From: Oligoflexia bacterium
Lineage (GTDB): Bacteria > Bdellovibrionota > UBA1018 > CAIPTA01
Reading direction: 5' to 3'
NCBI GenBank assembly: GCA_903867855.1
Contig: CAIPTA010000114.1
Location: forward strand, 1-44,193
Length of the DNA: 44,193 nt
A program made the position numbers and the translations under genes. The notes under the pieces were generated by a model that was not told where the DNA came from, made no database searches, and saw only the letters and a list, made by a program, of their open reading frames with translations. Of this stretch, positions 7,975 through 15,761 are shown one piece after another (within the stretch, counting starts at the first letter, position 1; the number at the start of each line of letters is the position of its first letter).

Positions 7975-8358
7975 TTAGCTGGAGACAGTTTTGGTAGTCA
8001 CAGTGATTTGACTCTGGAGTAGTTTGTGAATCGGGCATTTGTTGGCAATTTCGAGAAGCTTCGTTTTCTGCTCGCCATCTAAATCTCCCTCGAACGAAAT
8101 CTCGCGCAGGATCTGACTTTGCGGACCCTCTACTTCAATCTTTACCTTCACATTAGTAGAGCGTAGCGGCCACGCCTTGCGATTGGCATACATCTGCACA
8201 GTGATGATCGTGCAAGCCGCAAGAGCGGATTCCAAAAGCTCATGGGGATTTGGACCAGTGTTCTCACCACCCAAACTTGGCAATACATCCGCCAAAATTG
8301 CATGAGTTCCCGCCTGAATATGAGCCTGAAGAATTTCTTTTCTTTCTGCTTCTACCAT
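7975..8358 (-). CDS. OsmC/Ohr-family peroxide-reducing protein
   Basis: A 127-residue protein with the two redox cysteines of the OsmC superfamily: Cys49 in LAACTIITVQMYA and Cys108 in NKCPIHKLL. These proteins reduce organic hydroperoxides in the cytoplasm with thiol or lipoyl partners. Start chosen at the ATG at 8358 because AGGAGA lies 6 nt upstream; longer readings in this frame run into the pirin gene. It is 10 nt downstream of the pirin gene and 3 nt upstream of the secretin-N gene, so a pirin-osmC-secretinN transcript is likely. Confidence 0.88.
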   Translation of the reverse strand: MVEAERKEILQAHIQAGTHAILADVLPSLGGENTGPNPHELLESALAACTIITVQMYANRKAWPLRSTNVKVKIEVEGPQSQILREISFEGDLDGEQKTKLLEIANKCPIHKLLQSQITVTTKTVSS

Positions 8359-8368
8359 TTCTTTTCTC

Positions 8369-9226
8369 CTATTCAGGCAAGGGTATAAACTCAGTTTCGC
8401 CGGGAACCATGGGAAAGCTGCCGTCTTGCCATTGTTTTTTCGCCACTTCGATTCGCTCTTTCGAACTAGACACCAAATTCCACCACATATAGCGCGGCGT
8501 AGCGATGGGCTCTCCGCCAAAAAGAATCACATGGGCACCCTCACTTAGCTTCGCCTGGAGCGAAGCACCGTGATCGAAAACAACTAATTGATTCTCCGTG
8601 ATCGTCTCAGATCCGCACTCCACGCTGCCCTTAAGCACTGCTAGTGCAATTTCAAACTGTGGAAATGCAGTGAGCAACTTGAATTCTTGTTTTGCTTCAA
8701 TACTGGCTAGCACTAGAGGAGAGGAAATTTTCACAGGTGACTTTAGACCAAAGCCTTCGCCAGCAATCAGACTAATCTTGGTTTCCGCATTTTCTTGAAC
8801 GGGAATTTGTGTTTGCAAATAGTGTTGAAAGCTAGGCTCTACTTCTTCACCGCCATCTGGGAGCGCAATCCAAAATTGCAGCCCATGCATTTCATGGGCA
8901 ATTTTCTTATCCTCTTTGTGGGCACGCTCAGAATGAGAGATACCCTTGCCTGCCGTCATCCAATTTACTTCTCCGGGCACGATCACTGCCTCAGAACCCA
9001 AACTATCCCGATGCACCATGCGTCCGGCCAACAAATAGGTAAGCGTAGATAGGCCAATATGAGGGTGCGGCCGAACATCGGTGTTTTGACCTGGCTCCGC
9101 CGTGAACGGCCCCATCCGATCTAAAAAGCAGAATGGACCAACCAGACGTTTTTTGCGATCCGGTAGAAGACGATGAATGAGCATTCCGCCGCCAAGATCG
9201 TGGGGCTTTCCTTCAATTTTGATCAT
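8369..9226 (-). CDS. Pirin family protein (cupin, possible quercetinase-like)
   Basis: A 285-residue bicupin. The metal-binding set is intact in the N-terminal cupin: His54 and His56 in RPHPHIGLSTLTY, His98 and Glu100 in TAGKGISHSE. Bacterial pirins are iron cupins; some have quercetin 2,3-dioxygenase activity and others act as redox-linked partners of metabolic enzymes. The C-terminal cupin ends in the usual proline-rich ARYMWWN-like region (here ATPRYMWWN). Co-directional with osmC 10 nt downstream, which suggests an oxidative or electrophile stress role in this operon. Confidence 0.9.
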   Translation of the reverse strand: MIKIEGKPHDLGGGMLIHRLLPDRKKRLVGPFCFLDRMGPFTAEPGQNTDVRPHPHIGLSTLTYLLAGRMVHRDSLGSEAVIVPGEVNWMTAGKGISHSERAHKEDKKIAHEMHGLQFWIALPDGGEEVEPSFQHYLQTQIPVQENAETKISLIAGEGFGLKSPVKISSPLVLASIEAKQEFKLLTAFPQFEIALAVLKGSVECGSETITENQLVVFDHGASLQAKLSEGAHVILFGGEPIATPRYMWWNLVSSSKERIEVAKKQWQDGSFPMVPGETEFIPLPE

Positions 9227-9298
9227 GAGATGCCTCGCGCGTTTTTAGTAGTATGCGTCGGCTGGAATGATCACGTCAAGGCGGTGCTCATATGGGGC

Positions 9299-9979
9299 TT
9301 ATTCAAATTCAACACGGCCGCTATCTAAATTATAGAGCGCTACTCGTATTTTAATTTTACCAGATTCTACCGCCTTGGAAAGTAGCGAAGATCTCTTCAA
9401 GAGATCACTAGCCACACCTCTGGCATTCAACCATGCCTCCGCCTTTAGATCTTTCGACGGTGAGCTCACCTCAAATTTTGATCGGATTCGTGGTTGGATA
9501 TCTGCCACAAGCTGATCTAAATTTTCGCTTCCTGCGGATTTCCCGTTTAGGGTTTCAACTGCCGCCTTCACCGCCCCACAATTGGTATGCCCCATCACCA
9601 GCACCAGCTGAGTGCCAAGTTTCGCCACAGCGTACTCGATACTTGCAATCGCCGTTGGTGATAGCGTTTCGCCAGCAGAGCGCACCGTAAATATCTCACC
9701 TAGCTTTTGATCAAACACAAGTTCTGGTGGCACGCGGCTATCGCTGCAGGAGAGAACGATGGAGTCTGGATTTTGTGCCTTGGAGAGTCTCGCAATATCA
9801 GCTGCGCTTTCGCCATCAGAGCGGATCTTACCAGAAAGAAATCTCTCATTTCCCTTCTGAAGTTTAGCAACTGCCTCCGCCGCACTAACACTCGCCGCAG
9901 CTGCTACGCTGGGCCTCGCACCGATTCCAAGAAATAGAATTGATAGCATTACAAAAAGTTGAAACTTCACTCTTCTCAT
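9299..9979 (-). CDS. Exported beta-carbonic anhydrase
   Basis: A 226-residue beta-class carbonic anhydrase with a signal peptide (residues 1-27), placing CO2/bicarbonate interconversion in the periplasm. Zinc ligands and the catalytic dyad are visible: Cys78, Asp80 and Arg82 in CSDSRVPPE, His131 and Cys134 in GHTNCGA. The ATG at 9979 has AAGGAG 8 nt upstream; a GTG at 9988 would sit directly on that site. It follows the SbtB-like gene by 15 nt and shares its operon with sbtA, so it probably equilibrates external CO2 and HCO3- for the bicarbonate transporter. Confidence 0.92.
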   Translation of the reverse strand: MRRVKFQLFVMLSILFLGIGARPSVAAAASVSAAEAVAKLQKGNERFLSGKIRSDGESAADIARLSKAQNPDSIVLSCSDSRVPPELVFDQKLGEIFTVRSAGETLSPTAIASIEYAVAKLGTQLVLVMGHTNCGAVKAAVETLNGKSAGSENLDQLVADIQPRIRSKFEVSSPSKDLKAEAWLNARGVASDLLKRSSLLSKAVESGKIKIRVALYNLDSGRVEFE

Positions 9980-9994
9980 CCTGTACACTCCTTA

Positions 9995-10309
9995 TTAACT
10001 TTTTTCAGATTCAAATTTGCTAGGCCTGAGCACCGATACATCCGCCGCATAGGTGATCACCGAGTAATTTTCAAAATAGCTTGCCGCCAATCGTTCCATT
10101 AGTTTTTCGGCGAGCTGCAGCTCCAACACAATTTCGATTTTCAGTTTTTCATCAGGGATTTCACCGCCACTTTTTTCACCATTGCCTTGGCCCTTTACTT
10201 CCGTGATCGTAAAGCCCGTGCAGCCCAGCTCTTGGCTTAAATCAACGATGCTATTTTTGAGGCCTGGTTCGCAAATGATGGTCACTAACTTGAATTGGAT
10301 GAGCTTCAT
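9995..10309 (-). CDS. sbtB: SbtB-like PII signalling protein
   Basis: A 104-residue PII-superfamily protein (ferredoxin-like fold, T-loop around residues 38-55). It sits 10 nt downstream of sbtA, the arrangement seen in cyanobacteria where SbtB binds adenine nucleotides and inhibits SbtA. The C-terminal redox CGPxGC motif found in some SbtB proteins is absent. Assignment rests on fold pattern plus context; other PII-like proteins are the alternative. Confidence 0.8.
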   Translation of the reverse strand: MKLIQFKLVTIICEPGLKNSIVDLSQELGCTGFTITEVKGQGNGEKSGGEIPDEKLKIEIVLELQLAEKLMERLAASYFENYSVITYAADVSVLRPSKFESEKS

Positions 10310-10319
10310 TGGGATCTCC

Positions 10320-11306
10320 TTAAGAATGCAAGTAAGAGGCTAATTTAAAGTACAAGGGAATACCGGCAACCAGATTAAAGGGAAAGGTGATCGCGAGGCT
10401 AGCCGTGAGATAATAGGTAGGATTGGCTTCGGGAAGAGTCATGCGCACGGCGGGTGGAGCTGCGATATAAGATGCGCTCGCTGCCATCGCACCAAGCACG
10501 GTGGCGCCGCCAACGGAAAGCCCGGCCCAAGTGCCAAGTATTACGCCGATCGAGCCGTGCAGTATAGGAATCAAAATTCCAAGGGAAACTAAGGCTGCTC
10601 CCACTTTTTTTAAATCTGCAAATCGTGCACCGGCCACAATTCCCATTTCGAGTAAAAACAACACGAGAGCTCCTTTAAAACCAGTGTCGAAAAAGGGCTT
10701 CACTGGTTCGTAGGCTTTTTTACCCACGAGAAATCCGATGAGCAGACCGCCAAGCAAGAGTACCATAGAGCGCGAGGTGAAAATTTCATGCAACAGAGCT
10801 TTCTTCGATTTCACAATCTGGCTCGATCCAAGCAACTTTTCTCGCTTCATCGCACCAATAGCCAGCGCCACCAAAATTCCCGGGCTCTCCAGCAACGTAA
10901 CGAGAGTTGGCATAAATCCCTCCGCAGACGCGTTCAGCGAAGTTACAAATTGGTTAGCCGCGATAAACGTAACAGCAGATACCGAACCATAATGGGCTGC
11001 TAGGGCCGCAGCATCAATTTGATTAAATCGCCCAATTTTACGCATCAGAAAATAGGCAGAGATTGGGGTGAAACAACCAAGTGCAATGGTTACGAGGGCT
11101 GGCCAGGCGATAGCCTGGAAGCTAGATTCGGAAAGCTCCACGCCACCTTTTAGCCCTAAGGCCAGGAGTAAATAGATAGAAAGAGACGCGTAAAGATCTT
11201 TCGGAAGGCTAAGCTCACTCTTCAGAAGCCTCGCAATAATTCCCAATAGGAATGCCAACACAATGGGAGAGATTAAGTTGGTTTTCAGAATTTCAAGTGT
11301 CGTCAC
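10320..11306 (-). CDS. sbtA: Sodium-dependent bicarbonate transporter SbtA
   Basis: About 328 residues with roughly ten transmembrane helices in two halves, matching SbtA (formerly DUF897) in length and motifs: LALGLKGGVELS in the first half, HYGSVSAVTF in the middle, MGIVAGAR and MAASASYIAAPPAVR in the second. The GTG at 11306 is preferred because TGGAGG lies 4-5 nt upstream; an earlier TTG at 11357 adds residues with no membrane character. Inner-membrane Na+/HCO3- symport is the established role. First gene of the sbtA-sbtB-carbonic anhydrase operon and divergent from a LysR regulator. Confidence 0.9.
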   Translation of the reverse strand: MTTLEILKTNLISPIVLAFLLGIIARLLKSELSLPKDLYASLSIYLLLALGLKGGVELSESSFQAIAWPALVTIALGCFTPISAYFLMRKIGRFNQIDAAALAAHYGSVSAVTFIAANQFVTSLNASAEGFMPTLVTLLESPGILVALAIGAMKREKLLGSSQIVKSKKALLHEIFTSRSMVLLLGGLLIGFLVGKKAYEPVKPFFDTGFKGALVLFLLEMGIVAGARFADLKKVGAALVSLGILIPILHGSIGVILGTWAGLSVGGATVLGAMAASASYIAAPPAVRMTLPEANPTYYLTASLAITFPFNLVAGIPLYFKLASYLHS

Positions 11307-11402
11307 GCGGCCTCCAGGCTCATAGAACGCTTTTATTTCTGAAGGGAATATCGCCAAAAAATCAGTTTTCGTAAAACATATAAATTATTTGAATTTCATC
11401 TA

Positions 11403-11414
11403 TTATCTAGATAA
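11403..11414. promoter_or_regulatory. Palindrome in the sbtA-lysR intergenic region, candidate LysR site
   Basis: TTATCTAGATAA is a perfect 12-bp palindrome 10 bp before the lysR start, within an AT-rich 118-bp divergent intergenic region. LysR regulators commonly autorepress from such sites while activating the divergent gene. Function is inferred from position. Confidence 0.45.
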
Positions 11415-11424
11415 ATAAAAACTC

Positions 11425-12291
11425 ATGAATTGGCTCAATTACCATCATCTCTACTATTTTTGGAAAGTGGCAAAGCACGAGAGCTTTACAAAGGCCGCAG
11501 CAGAACTCCGCGTTGCTCAGTCTGCCATTAGCCTTCAAGTAGCTCAGCTCGAAGATTTTCTCGGAAAAAAGCTGATCCTTCGTTCCACCTCAAAAAAATT
11601 GAGCCTCACAGAAGAGGGGCAATTAGTGTTCCGGCAGGCCGAGGATATTTTCCGCCAGGGCAAAGAACTTGTGGATGGAATCAAAGAAGATGTACTCAGC
11701 TCTTCCCTCCGCTTTGGAGCGCTCGGTAGCCTCTCCAAGAACCTGCAAATGCAGCTCTTGCGCCCAGTGCTCGAAGCGTCCCATTTACAACTCAGCGTGG
11801 ATGTGGGGGATGCGAACACCCTTCTAGCGCGGCTGAAGGGCTTTCATTTGGATGCTATCCTTTGCGATGTGCCCTATCCCCACTCTGAGGACGAACCCTT
11901 GCTTCAACGCCAGATCGCGAAGGAACACTTTTGTCTCGTATCGCGCAAGCAGAAGGCCGGCCAATCGCTGGCCCAAAAACTACAAACAAATGGTATTTAT
12001 CTTCCTGCCAAGAGTAATCCGGCCACCGCAGAAATCGAATTATACCTGGCGAGCTTAAAATCGAAGATTACTATAAAGGGCTATATCGATGATATCGCGC
12101 TTCTACGCTTGCTCGCCCTCGAAACGGATGCAGTGGCAGCGATACCAAAGATTGGTGCAGCCCGTGAATTGAAAGAAAAGAAACTGATTGTGGTGCATGA
12201 GTTCCGTTCCTTGTTCCAAAAATTCTATTTGGTTTTAAGGCAAGGCGGAAATCGCTCGAGTAAAATATTGAAGCTCTTGGAGCAGAGTTAA
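11425..12291 (+). CDS. LysR-family transcriptional regulator (NhaR-like)
   Basis: A 288-residue LysR protein. The N-terminal HTH (residues 1-60) starts NYHHLYYFW, a signature of the NhaR branch, with AAAELRVAQSAISLQVAQLE as the recognition region; the effector-binding domain follows from about 90. NhaR proteins respond to Na+, while divergent placement from a Na+-coupled bicarbonate transporter suggests this one controls sbtA, like CmpR/CcmR-type LysR proteins do for carbon uptake. The target and effector are inferences. Confidence 0.85.
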   Translation: MNWLNYHHLYYFWKVAKHESFTKAAAELRVAQSAISLQVAQLEDFLGKKLILRSTSKKLSLTEEGQLVFRQAEDIFRQGKELVDGIKEDVLSSSLRFGALGSLSKNLQMQLLRPVLEASHLQLSVDVGDANTLLARLKGFHLDAILCDVPYPHSEDEPLLQRQIAKEHFCLVSRKQKAGQSLAQKLQTNGIYLPAKSNPATAEIELYLASLKSKITIKGYIDDIALLRLLALETDAVAAIPKIGAARELKEKKLIVVHEFRSLFQKFYLVLRQGGNRSSKILKLLEQS

Positions 12292-12313
12292 GCGAAGACG
12301 ATTGTACAGAACA

Positions 12314-12841
12314 CTAAGAGCCGCAGCACATGTGGGGAGGTCTACTAGAGCCGCGACCATCCGTAGTGAGTGATCCCGCACATTGATCGCCCAAGGTCAA
12401 TGCGCTAGACCAGTCAGCATCCCATACAGTGGGCATTCCGCCGTCTACCGGCCAAGTGCCGCCACAACTTAAACACATACGGCAACCGCCACTACCGGCC
12501 ACATTTGCCATGGATGTGCCATTACAAAATACCATCGCCTTAGAGCCGAAATCATACACCACTGTGCCCTCTGGCATATTTCCCGATACGGCATTGCCCT
12601 TTGCATCTAGAACGCTTGCTTTGGTGCCATCCGCCTTAGTCATCGTTGGGGCACAACCACTTGAACCGCCGCTTCCTGATCCGCTGCTGGATCCACTCGT
12701 GGATCCAGCACCACCGATAGCTCCAGATCCAAAACCCCGATCGAAGCCGAAGTCCGCGAAGACATTTCCCGAGGAGAGCAAGAGGCCCAAAAGAACCAGT
12801 AGAACTCTTCCATTTTTCTGCGCCGTAGTGCGAATTTTCAT
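12314..12841 (-). CDS. Secreted Gly/Ser-rich, Cys-containing hypothetical protein
   Basis: About 175 residues from the ATG at 12841 (GGGGGA upstream). Signal peptide over residues 1-29, then a Gly/Ser linker (GSGAIGGAG, SGSSSGSGSGG), then a compact region with seven cysteines including CRMCLSCGG and a C-terminal CCGS. The pattern resembles small extracytoplasmic metal-binding or disulfide-rich proteins, but I recognise no family. Convergent with the LysR gene, 22 bp apart. Confidence 0.65.
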   Translation of the reverse strand: MKIRTTAQKNGRVLLVLLGLLLSSGNVFADFGFDRGFGSGAIGGAGSTSGSSSGSGSGGSSGCAPTMTKADGTKASVLDAKGNAVSGNMPEGTVVYDFGSKAMVFCNGTSMANVAGSGGCRMCLSCGGTWPVDGGMPTVWDADWSSALTLGDQCAGSLTTDGRGSSRPPHMCCGS

Positions 12842-13007
12842 AATTTCCCCCAGGAACAAATGATCCCAGTTATCTGATCGACTATTTGAGCAAAAAGCTT
12901 TAACTCGATTTTGTGCATCATTTTAGGTACTTGGGGGCGAACAGGCTAGCCTTGTGGGTCTCTCCCATTTTCATATAGAATTCCACAACCAATAAGGAGC
13001 ACACGAA

Positions 13008-13466
13008 ATGAAATCTGAGCTAATTTCTAAACTCATAGCCCGCACTGGCAAATTCAGCGGCCGTGGAGTTAATCATGAAGGCCAAGCCTTCGAGGGCGAA
13101 TTAGCGCTAACTCCCCTATTAAGGGGAAAAGGTATCCATTTGAGCTTCAAAGCGACGGGTGATGGTGGCCGTATTTTCCATGAAGAAACGACGACGATCG
13201 CTCCGAATCACATGGGTGAAATTGGTCTCTATAATTTGAATACCAATATGCCCGGGCTCACACACCATCGGCTAATCGAAGAGAGCGCCAAGAAAGCCAT
13301 TTTTGCCTTTGGCGACCGCGCTGACTCGAAATCTTTTCGCGAAGAGATTTCTCTTGAGCTCCACCTCGATGGAAGCATCGGTTATAAATATGCTTGGGGC
13401 TTGCCTGGTGGAGAGTTCGCCGATAGATCAGGCGCATTGATGGCGCAAGTGGAGGAAAAATGTTGA
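13008..13466 (+). CDS. Hypothetical protein upstream of a truncated SRPBCC gene
   Basis: A 152-residue soluble protein without signal or membrane segment, preceded by AAGGAG 9 nt before the ATG. Beta-rich pattern (GKFSGRGVNHEGQAFEGEL and similar alternating strands) suggests a lipocalin- or DUF1579-like barrel, but this is a guess. It overlaps the following SRPBCC gene by 7 nt, so the two were probably translated together before the partner was cut. Confidence 0.7.
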   Translation: MKSELISKLIARTGKFSGRGVNHEGQAFEGELALTPLLRGKGIHLSFKATGDGGRIFHEETTTIAPNHMGEIGLYNLNTNMPGLTHHRLIEESAKKAIFAFGDRADSKSFREEISLELHLDGSIGYKYAWGLPGGEFADRSGALMAQVEEKC

Positions 13467-13738
13467 CTAAATTATTAAGTGTCTTAGCTCTGGGTCTCGG
13501 AGGATTTTTAATCTACGTGGCGTTGGAGCCGGCTGCATGTACCATTTCGCGGGAGATCCTTATCAAAGCAAGCCCTGAAAGTTTGTTCCCACACATTAAC
13601 AACTCCAAGAAAATGAATGCTTGGATGCCATGGCAAGATTCTGACCCTGGAGTGAAAATGCAATACTCTGGGCCGGAAGAAGGCGTTGGAGCAAAATCAA
13701 GCTGGGAGAGTAGCGGCAAGATGGGGCTTCACGGCTAA
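13460..13738 (+). pseudogene. SRPBCC (START-like) family protein, 3' truncated at an island junction
   Basis: Residues 1-22 form a membrane anchor or signal, followed by the start of a SRPBCC domain: ISREILIKASPESLFPHINN, then MNAWMPWQDSDPGVKMQYSG and KSSWESSGKMG. Members of this family normally run on for about 80 more residues (roughly 170 in total). Here the match ends at KMG and a stop appears three residues later, exactly where the sequence changes to an opposite-strand protease gene. The cut lies inside GATGGGGCTTCAC, a 13-mer found again at 15640. A clean truncation by insertion or deletion is the simplest reading. Confidence 0.75.
13720..13732. repeat. GATGGGGCTTCAC, copy A at the SRPBCC truncation point
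   Basis: Identical 13-mer to 15640-15652, 1,920 bp away; its first ten bases also equal the tRNA-His T-arm segment at 20224-20233. A 13-mer match could occur by chance in a window of this size, but its location exactly at a gene truncation makes a junction role plausible. Confidence 0.4.
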
Positions 13739-14667
13739 TTGAAGTTAAGTCGTGTTATTCGAGTGGCATCCATAGTTGCAGAACATCCTTCGCTCTTTCG
13801 GCAGACAAGGGTTTGATAACATCCCATAGGGGTATTTTTGAAAAAGTCTCCTATCAGTTTTGGATCTTGGCTGCTAATTGGTGGAATATCCCCCTCGCCC
13901 CTTACAAAAATACCTTCGACCTCAAATGTTCGAGCATTGAAAACGGGACTTCCAGAGTTCCCATGAAAGCAATCTAAGTTTGTTGAAAAATAGGATGGGT
14001 CTGCATTTTCTACAATATTTCTCCCGGGAGAGATTTTTTCTGGTAGTCCGTGGGGAAATCCAAGCATAAATATTTCTTCGTTGTCATGAATTGTTCCAGC
14101 CTTCCGATAGCTAAGGGATTTTCGATCAAGCACTGGCTTAGTGAAATTGATAACAGCGTAGTCGTCAGTGCGAGCGCTTGGTGCCGGATCAAAAACCAAC
14201 TTGGAAATTCCATTACACTCACGCACAGAGTTTGGTTCCAGCACTAATGGTGGCTGATTTTCTGCGGCAATACTGTAATCGAACACCACATAGTAGTTGG
14301 CACAAATGTCTTTCACCGCTAGCGGACTCACACAATGTCCAGCGGTTACACCTGATGTCGGCGCCGAGAGGAATCCTGAACATCGAGTCCCGATCGAGGG
14401 CTGTTCTCCGAAACGCTCTCCGGAACAAAGGCCAATCGAGTCTTTTAGCGATGTCTTGATTGCGAGCTCAAACTGACCGTCGCTTCGTTTCGTGAGATTT
14501 TCTTTGGGAACAAAAGTAAAAACTGATTTCGCCAATTCTTGAATTGTGTGGTCTTGAATTTCATAAATATCAAGTCTCTTATCCACTTCAAAGACAAGAG
14601 CTGAGGCATTAAATGAAATGAAAAATGAAATTGCCCAAGTGCTAATGAGAAAAATTTTTTTTGGCAT
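13735..14667 (-). CDS. Secreted trypsin-like serine protease (S1 family)
   Basis: A 310-residue protein with a signal peptide (residues 1-23 from the ATG at 14667, AAGGA 8 nt upstream). The S1 triad is present in order: His in GVTAGHCV, Asp in RTDDYAVI, Ser in CFHGNSGSPVF. Fold length and GNSGSP resemble V8-like/glutamyl endopeptidase-type secreted proteases. It is divergent from a helix-turn-helix regulator at 14774. Its stop lies only a few bases from the SRPBCC junction, and the gene looks AT-richer than the chromosomal backbone, consistent with an acquired two-gene cassette. Confidence 0.85.
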   Translation of the reverse strand: MPKKIFLISTWAISFFISFNASALVFEVDKRLDIYEIQDHTIQELAKSVFTFVPKENLTKRSDGQFELAIKTSLKDSIGLCSGERFGEQPSIGTRCSGFLSAPTSGVTAGHCVSPLAVKDICANYYVVFDYSIAAENQPPLVLEPNSVRECNGISKLVFDPAPSARTDDYAVINFTKPVLDRKSLSYRKAGTIHDNEEIFMLGFPHGLPEKISPGRNIVENADPSYFSTNLDCFHGNSGSPVFNARTFEVEGIFVRGEGDIPPISSQDPKLIGDFFKNTPMGCYQTLVCRKSEGCSATMDATRITRLNFN

Positions 14668-14773
14668 GTGAACCATCCTTATCCAGAGTATCGCAGCATT
14701 GTGATCGTGATTGCGCCACCAATAAAAGAGTGAGATACAATTACTATTCCAAAAAATAATTATAGGATATAAA

Positions 14774-15517
14774 ATGTCACCATCCTCAGAACAAATATTT
14801 TTCACACTCAAGCAAATCCTTCGATCTAAGAAAGTCTCCTATCGAGATCTTGGGTATTCATTGAAGCTTACTGAGGCAGGCGTAAAAAAAATGTTTTTAG
14901 CGCGCGATTGCACCGTTAGTCGAATGGCCCAAATATGTGATGCAATCGGAATATCGACTGCTGATTTATTTGAGTCTTTTTTGAAGCTACCAATCCGCGA
15001 AATGAATCTCAGCCTAAGTCAGTCGGAGTTTTTTGTTAAAAATCCGAATTATTTTAACTTCTATCAAAAACTGTCCTTTGAACGATTCAGTATTTCTGAT
15101 TTATCTAAAGCCTATCGGCTTACAGATAAATCAGTTCGTAAGTACCTCACTAAATTGGAAGAATTCGGCCTTCTGGAAATTCATCCAAATGAACGAGTTA
15201 AGTTGCAAACTCCTCGTCTAGCAAAAGTTAGAATAAATAACCCGAAGCTCAGCCAGATTCGGCATGAGTCCATTGCTACTTTTATTAAAGGGATCAAACC
15301 CACTTCAGAAAACAATAGTTTGGGCACGATTCATTTCAAATTTAAGCATACTACTTGTAAGAAATTTCAAGCTGATCTACAGGAGCTTGTTGAGAGATAT
15401 TTCATGCAATCGGAAGTCGAACAAAATACAAGCGAGGCAAGAGATCTTGAGGTTTTGAATATCGTGCTAGGGTATGGTCAACACTCCCTTATTGGCGATA
15501 TTCCCAATATCGCCTAA
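14774..15517 (+). CDS. Double helix-turn-helix regulator (XRE-like N-terminus plus winged helix)
   Basis: A 247-residue DNA-binding protein. Residues ~18-65 form a Cro/C1-type HTH (SYRDLGYSLKLTEAGVKKMF, then ICDAIGISTADLFE); residues ~85-135 look like a winged helix (FSISDLSKAYRLTDKSVRKYLTKLEEFGLLEI). The C-terminal part is unassigned. Similar two-part regulators are common in Bdellovibrio-like genomes. Divergent from the trypsin-like protease with a 106-bp AT-rich gap, so it probably controls it. Confidence 0.75.
   Translation: MSPSSEQIFFTLKQILRSKKVSYRDLGYSLKLTEAGVKKMFLARDCTVSRMAQICDAIGISTADLFESFLKLPIREMNLSLSQSEFFVKNPNYFNFYQKLSFERFSISDLSKAYRLTDKSVRKYLTKLEEFGLLEIHPNERVKLQTPRLAKVRINNPKLSQIRHESIATFIKGIKPTSENNSLGTIHFKFKHTTCKKFQADLQELVERYFMQSEVEQNTSEARDLEVLNIVLGYGQHSLIGDIPNIA
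15494..15514 (+). terminator. Hairpin overlapping the 3' end of the regulator gene
   Basis: GGCGATATT at 15494-15502 and AATATCGCC at 15506-15514 form a perfect 9-bp stem with a 3-nt loop, ending directly before the TAA stop. No U-run follows, so intrinsic termination is uncertain; an RNA-stability or protein-binding role is possible. Confidence 0.4.
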
Positions 15518-15520
15518 GCG

Positions 15521-15649
15521 GCGTGAAAATTAGCTCAAGCTCCGTCGGGCAAAACATTTTTCCCAATAAGCGTAATTTCTAAATATTTGATTTTATTGAA
15601 CCCGGGTGATCCCGGTTGTTAGAAAAAATTGGGGTAACTGATGGGGCTT
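15521..15649. repeat. Left copy of the tRNA-His-associated direct repeat (attachment-like)
   Basis: 15616-15649 is identical over 34 bp to 20200-20233, which covers the last 20 bases of tRNA-His including CCA and the adjacent AT-rich tract. The similarity continues outward: 16 identical bases (15579-15594 versus 20152-20167) and a looser match back to about 15521. Between the identical blocks each copy has a different hairpin: CCGGG-TGAT-CCCGG at 15602-15615 here, AGGAATC...GATTCCT at the tRNA. Such partial tRNA duplications are the usual scar of integration at a tRNA 3' end. No tRNA body follows this copy: after GATGGGGCTT the sequence diverges. Confidence 0.75.
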
Positions 15650-15761
15650 CACTCGGGGCTCCTGCCCCTCGCCCGGGCGGGCGTCGCCTTCGCTCCGTGC
15701 AAAAGTAGCCTACTGCTACTTTTATGAACCCACAACGTGAGATCTCTCACTAATCCATTGC
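15650..15761. other. Structured non-coding stretch inside the left repeat
   Basis: I see no gene here. It has a GC-rich part with a GGGGC-TCCT-GCCCC hairpin and CGCCCGGGCGGGCG, then a perfect 9-bp inverted repeat AAAAGTAGC/GCTACTTTT (15701-15709 and 15715-15723). At 15725-15736 GAACCCACAACG resembles the tRNA-His continuation GAACCCACGACA, as if the tRNA-like T-arm had been split by about 75 bp. Confidence 0.4.
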
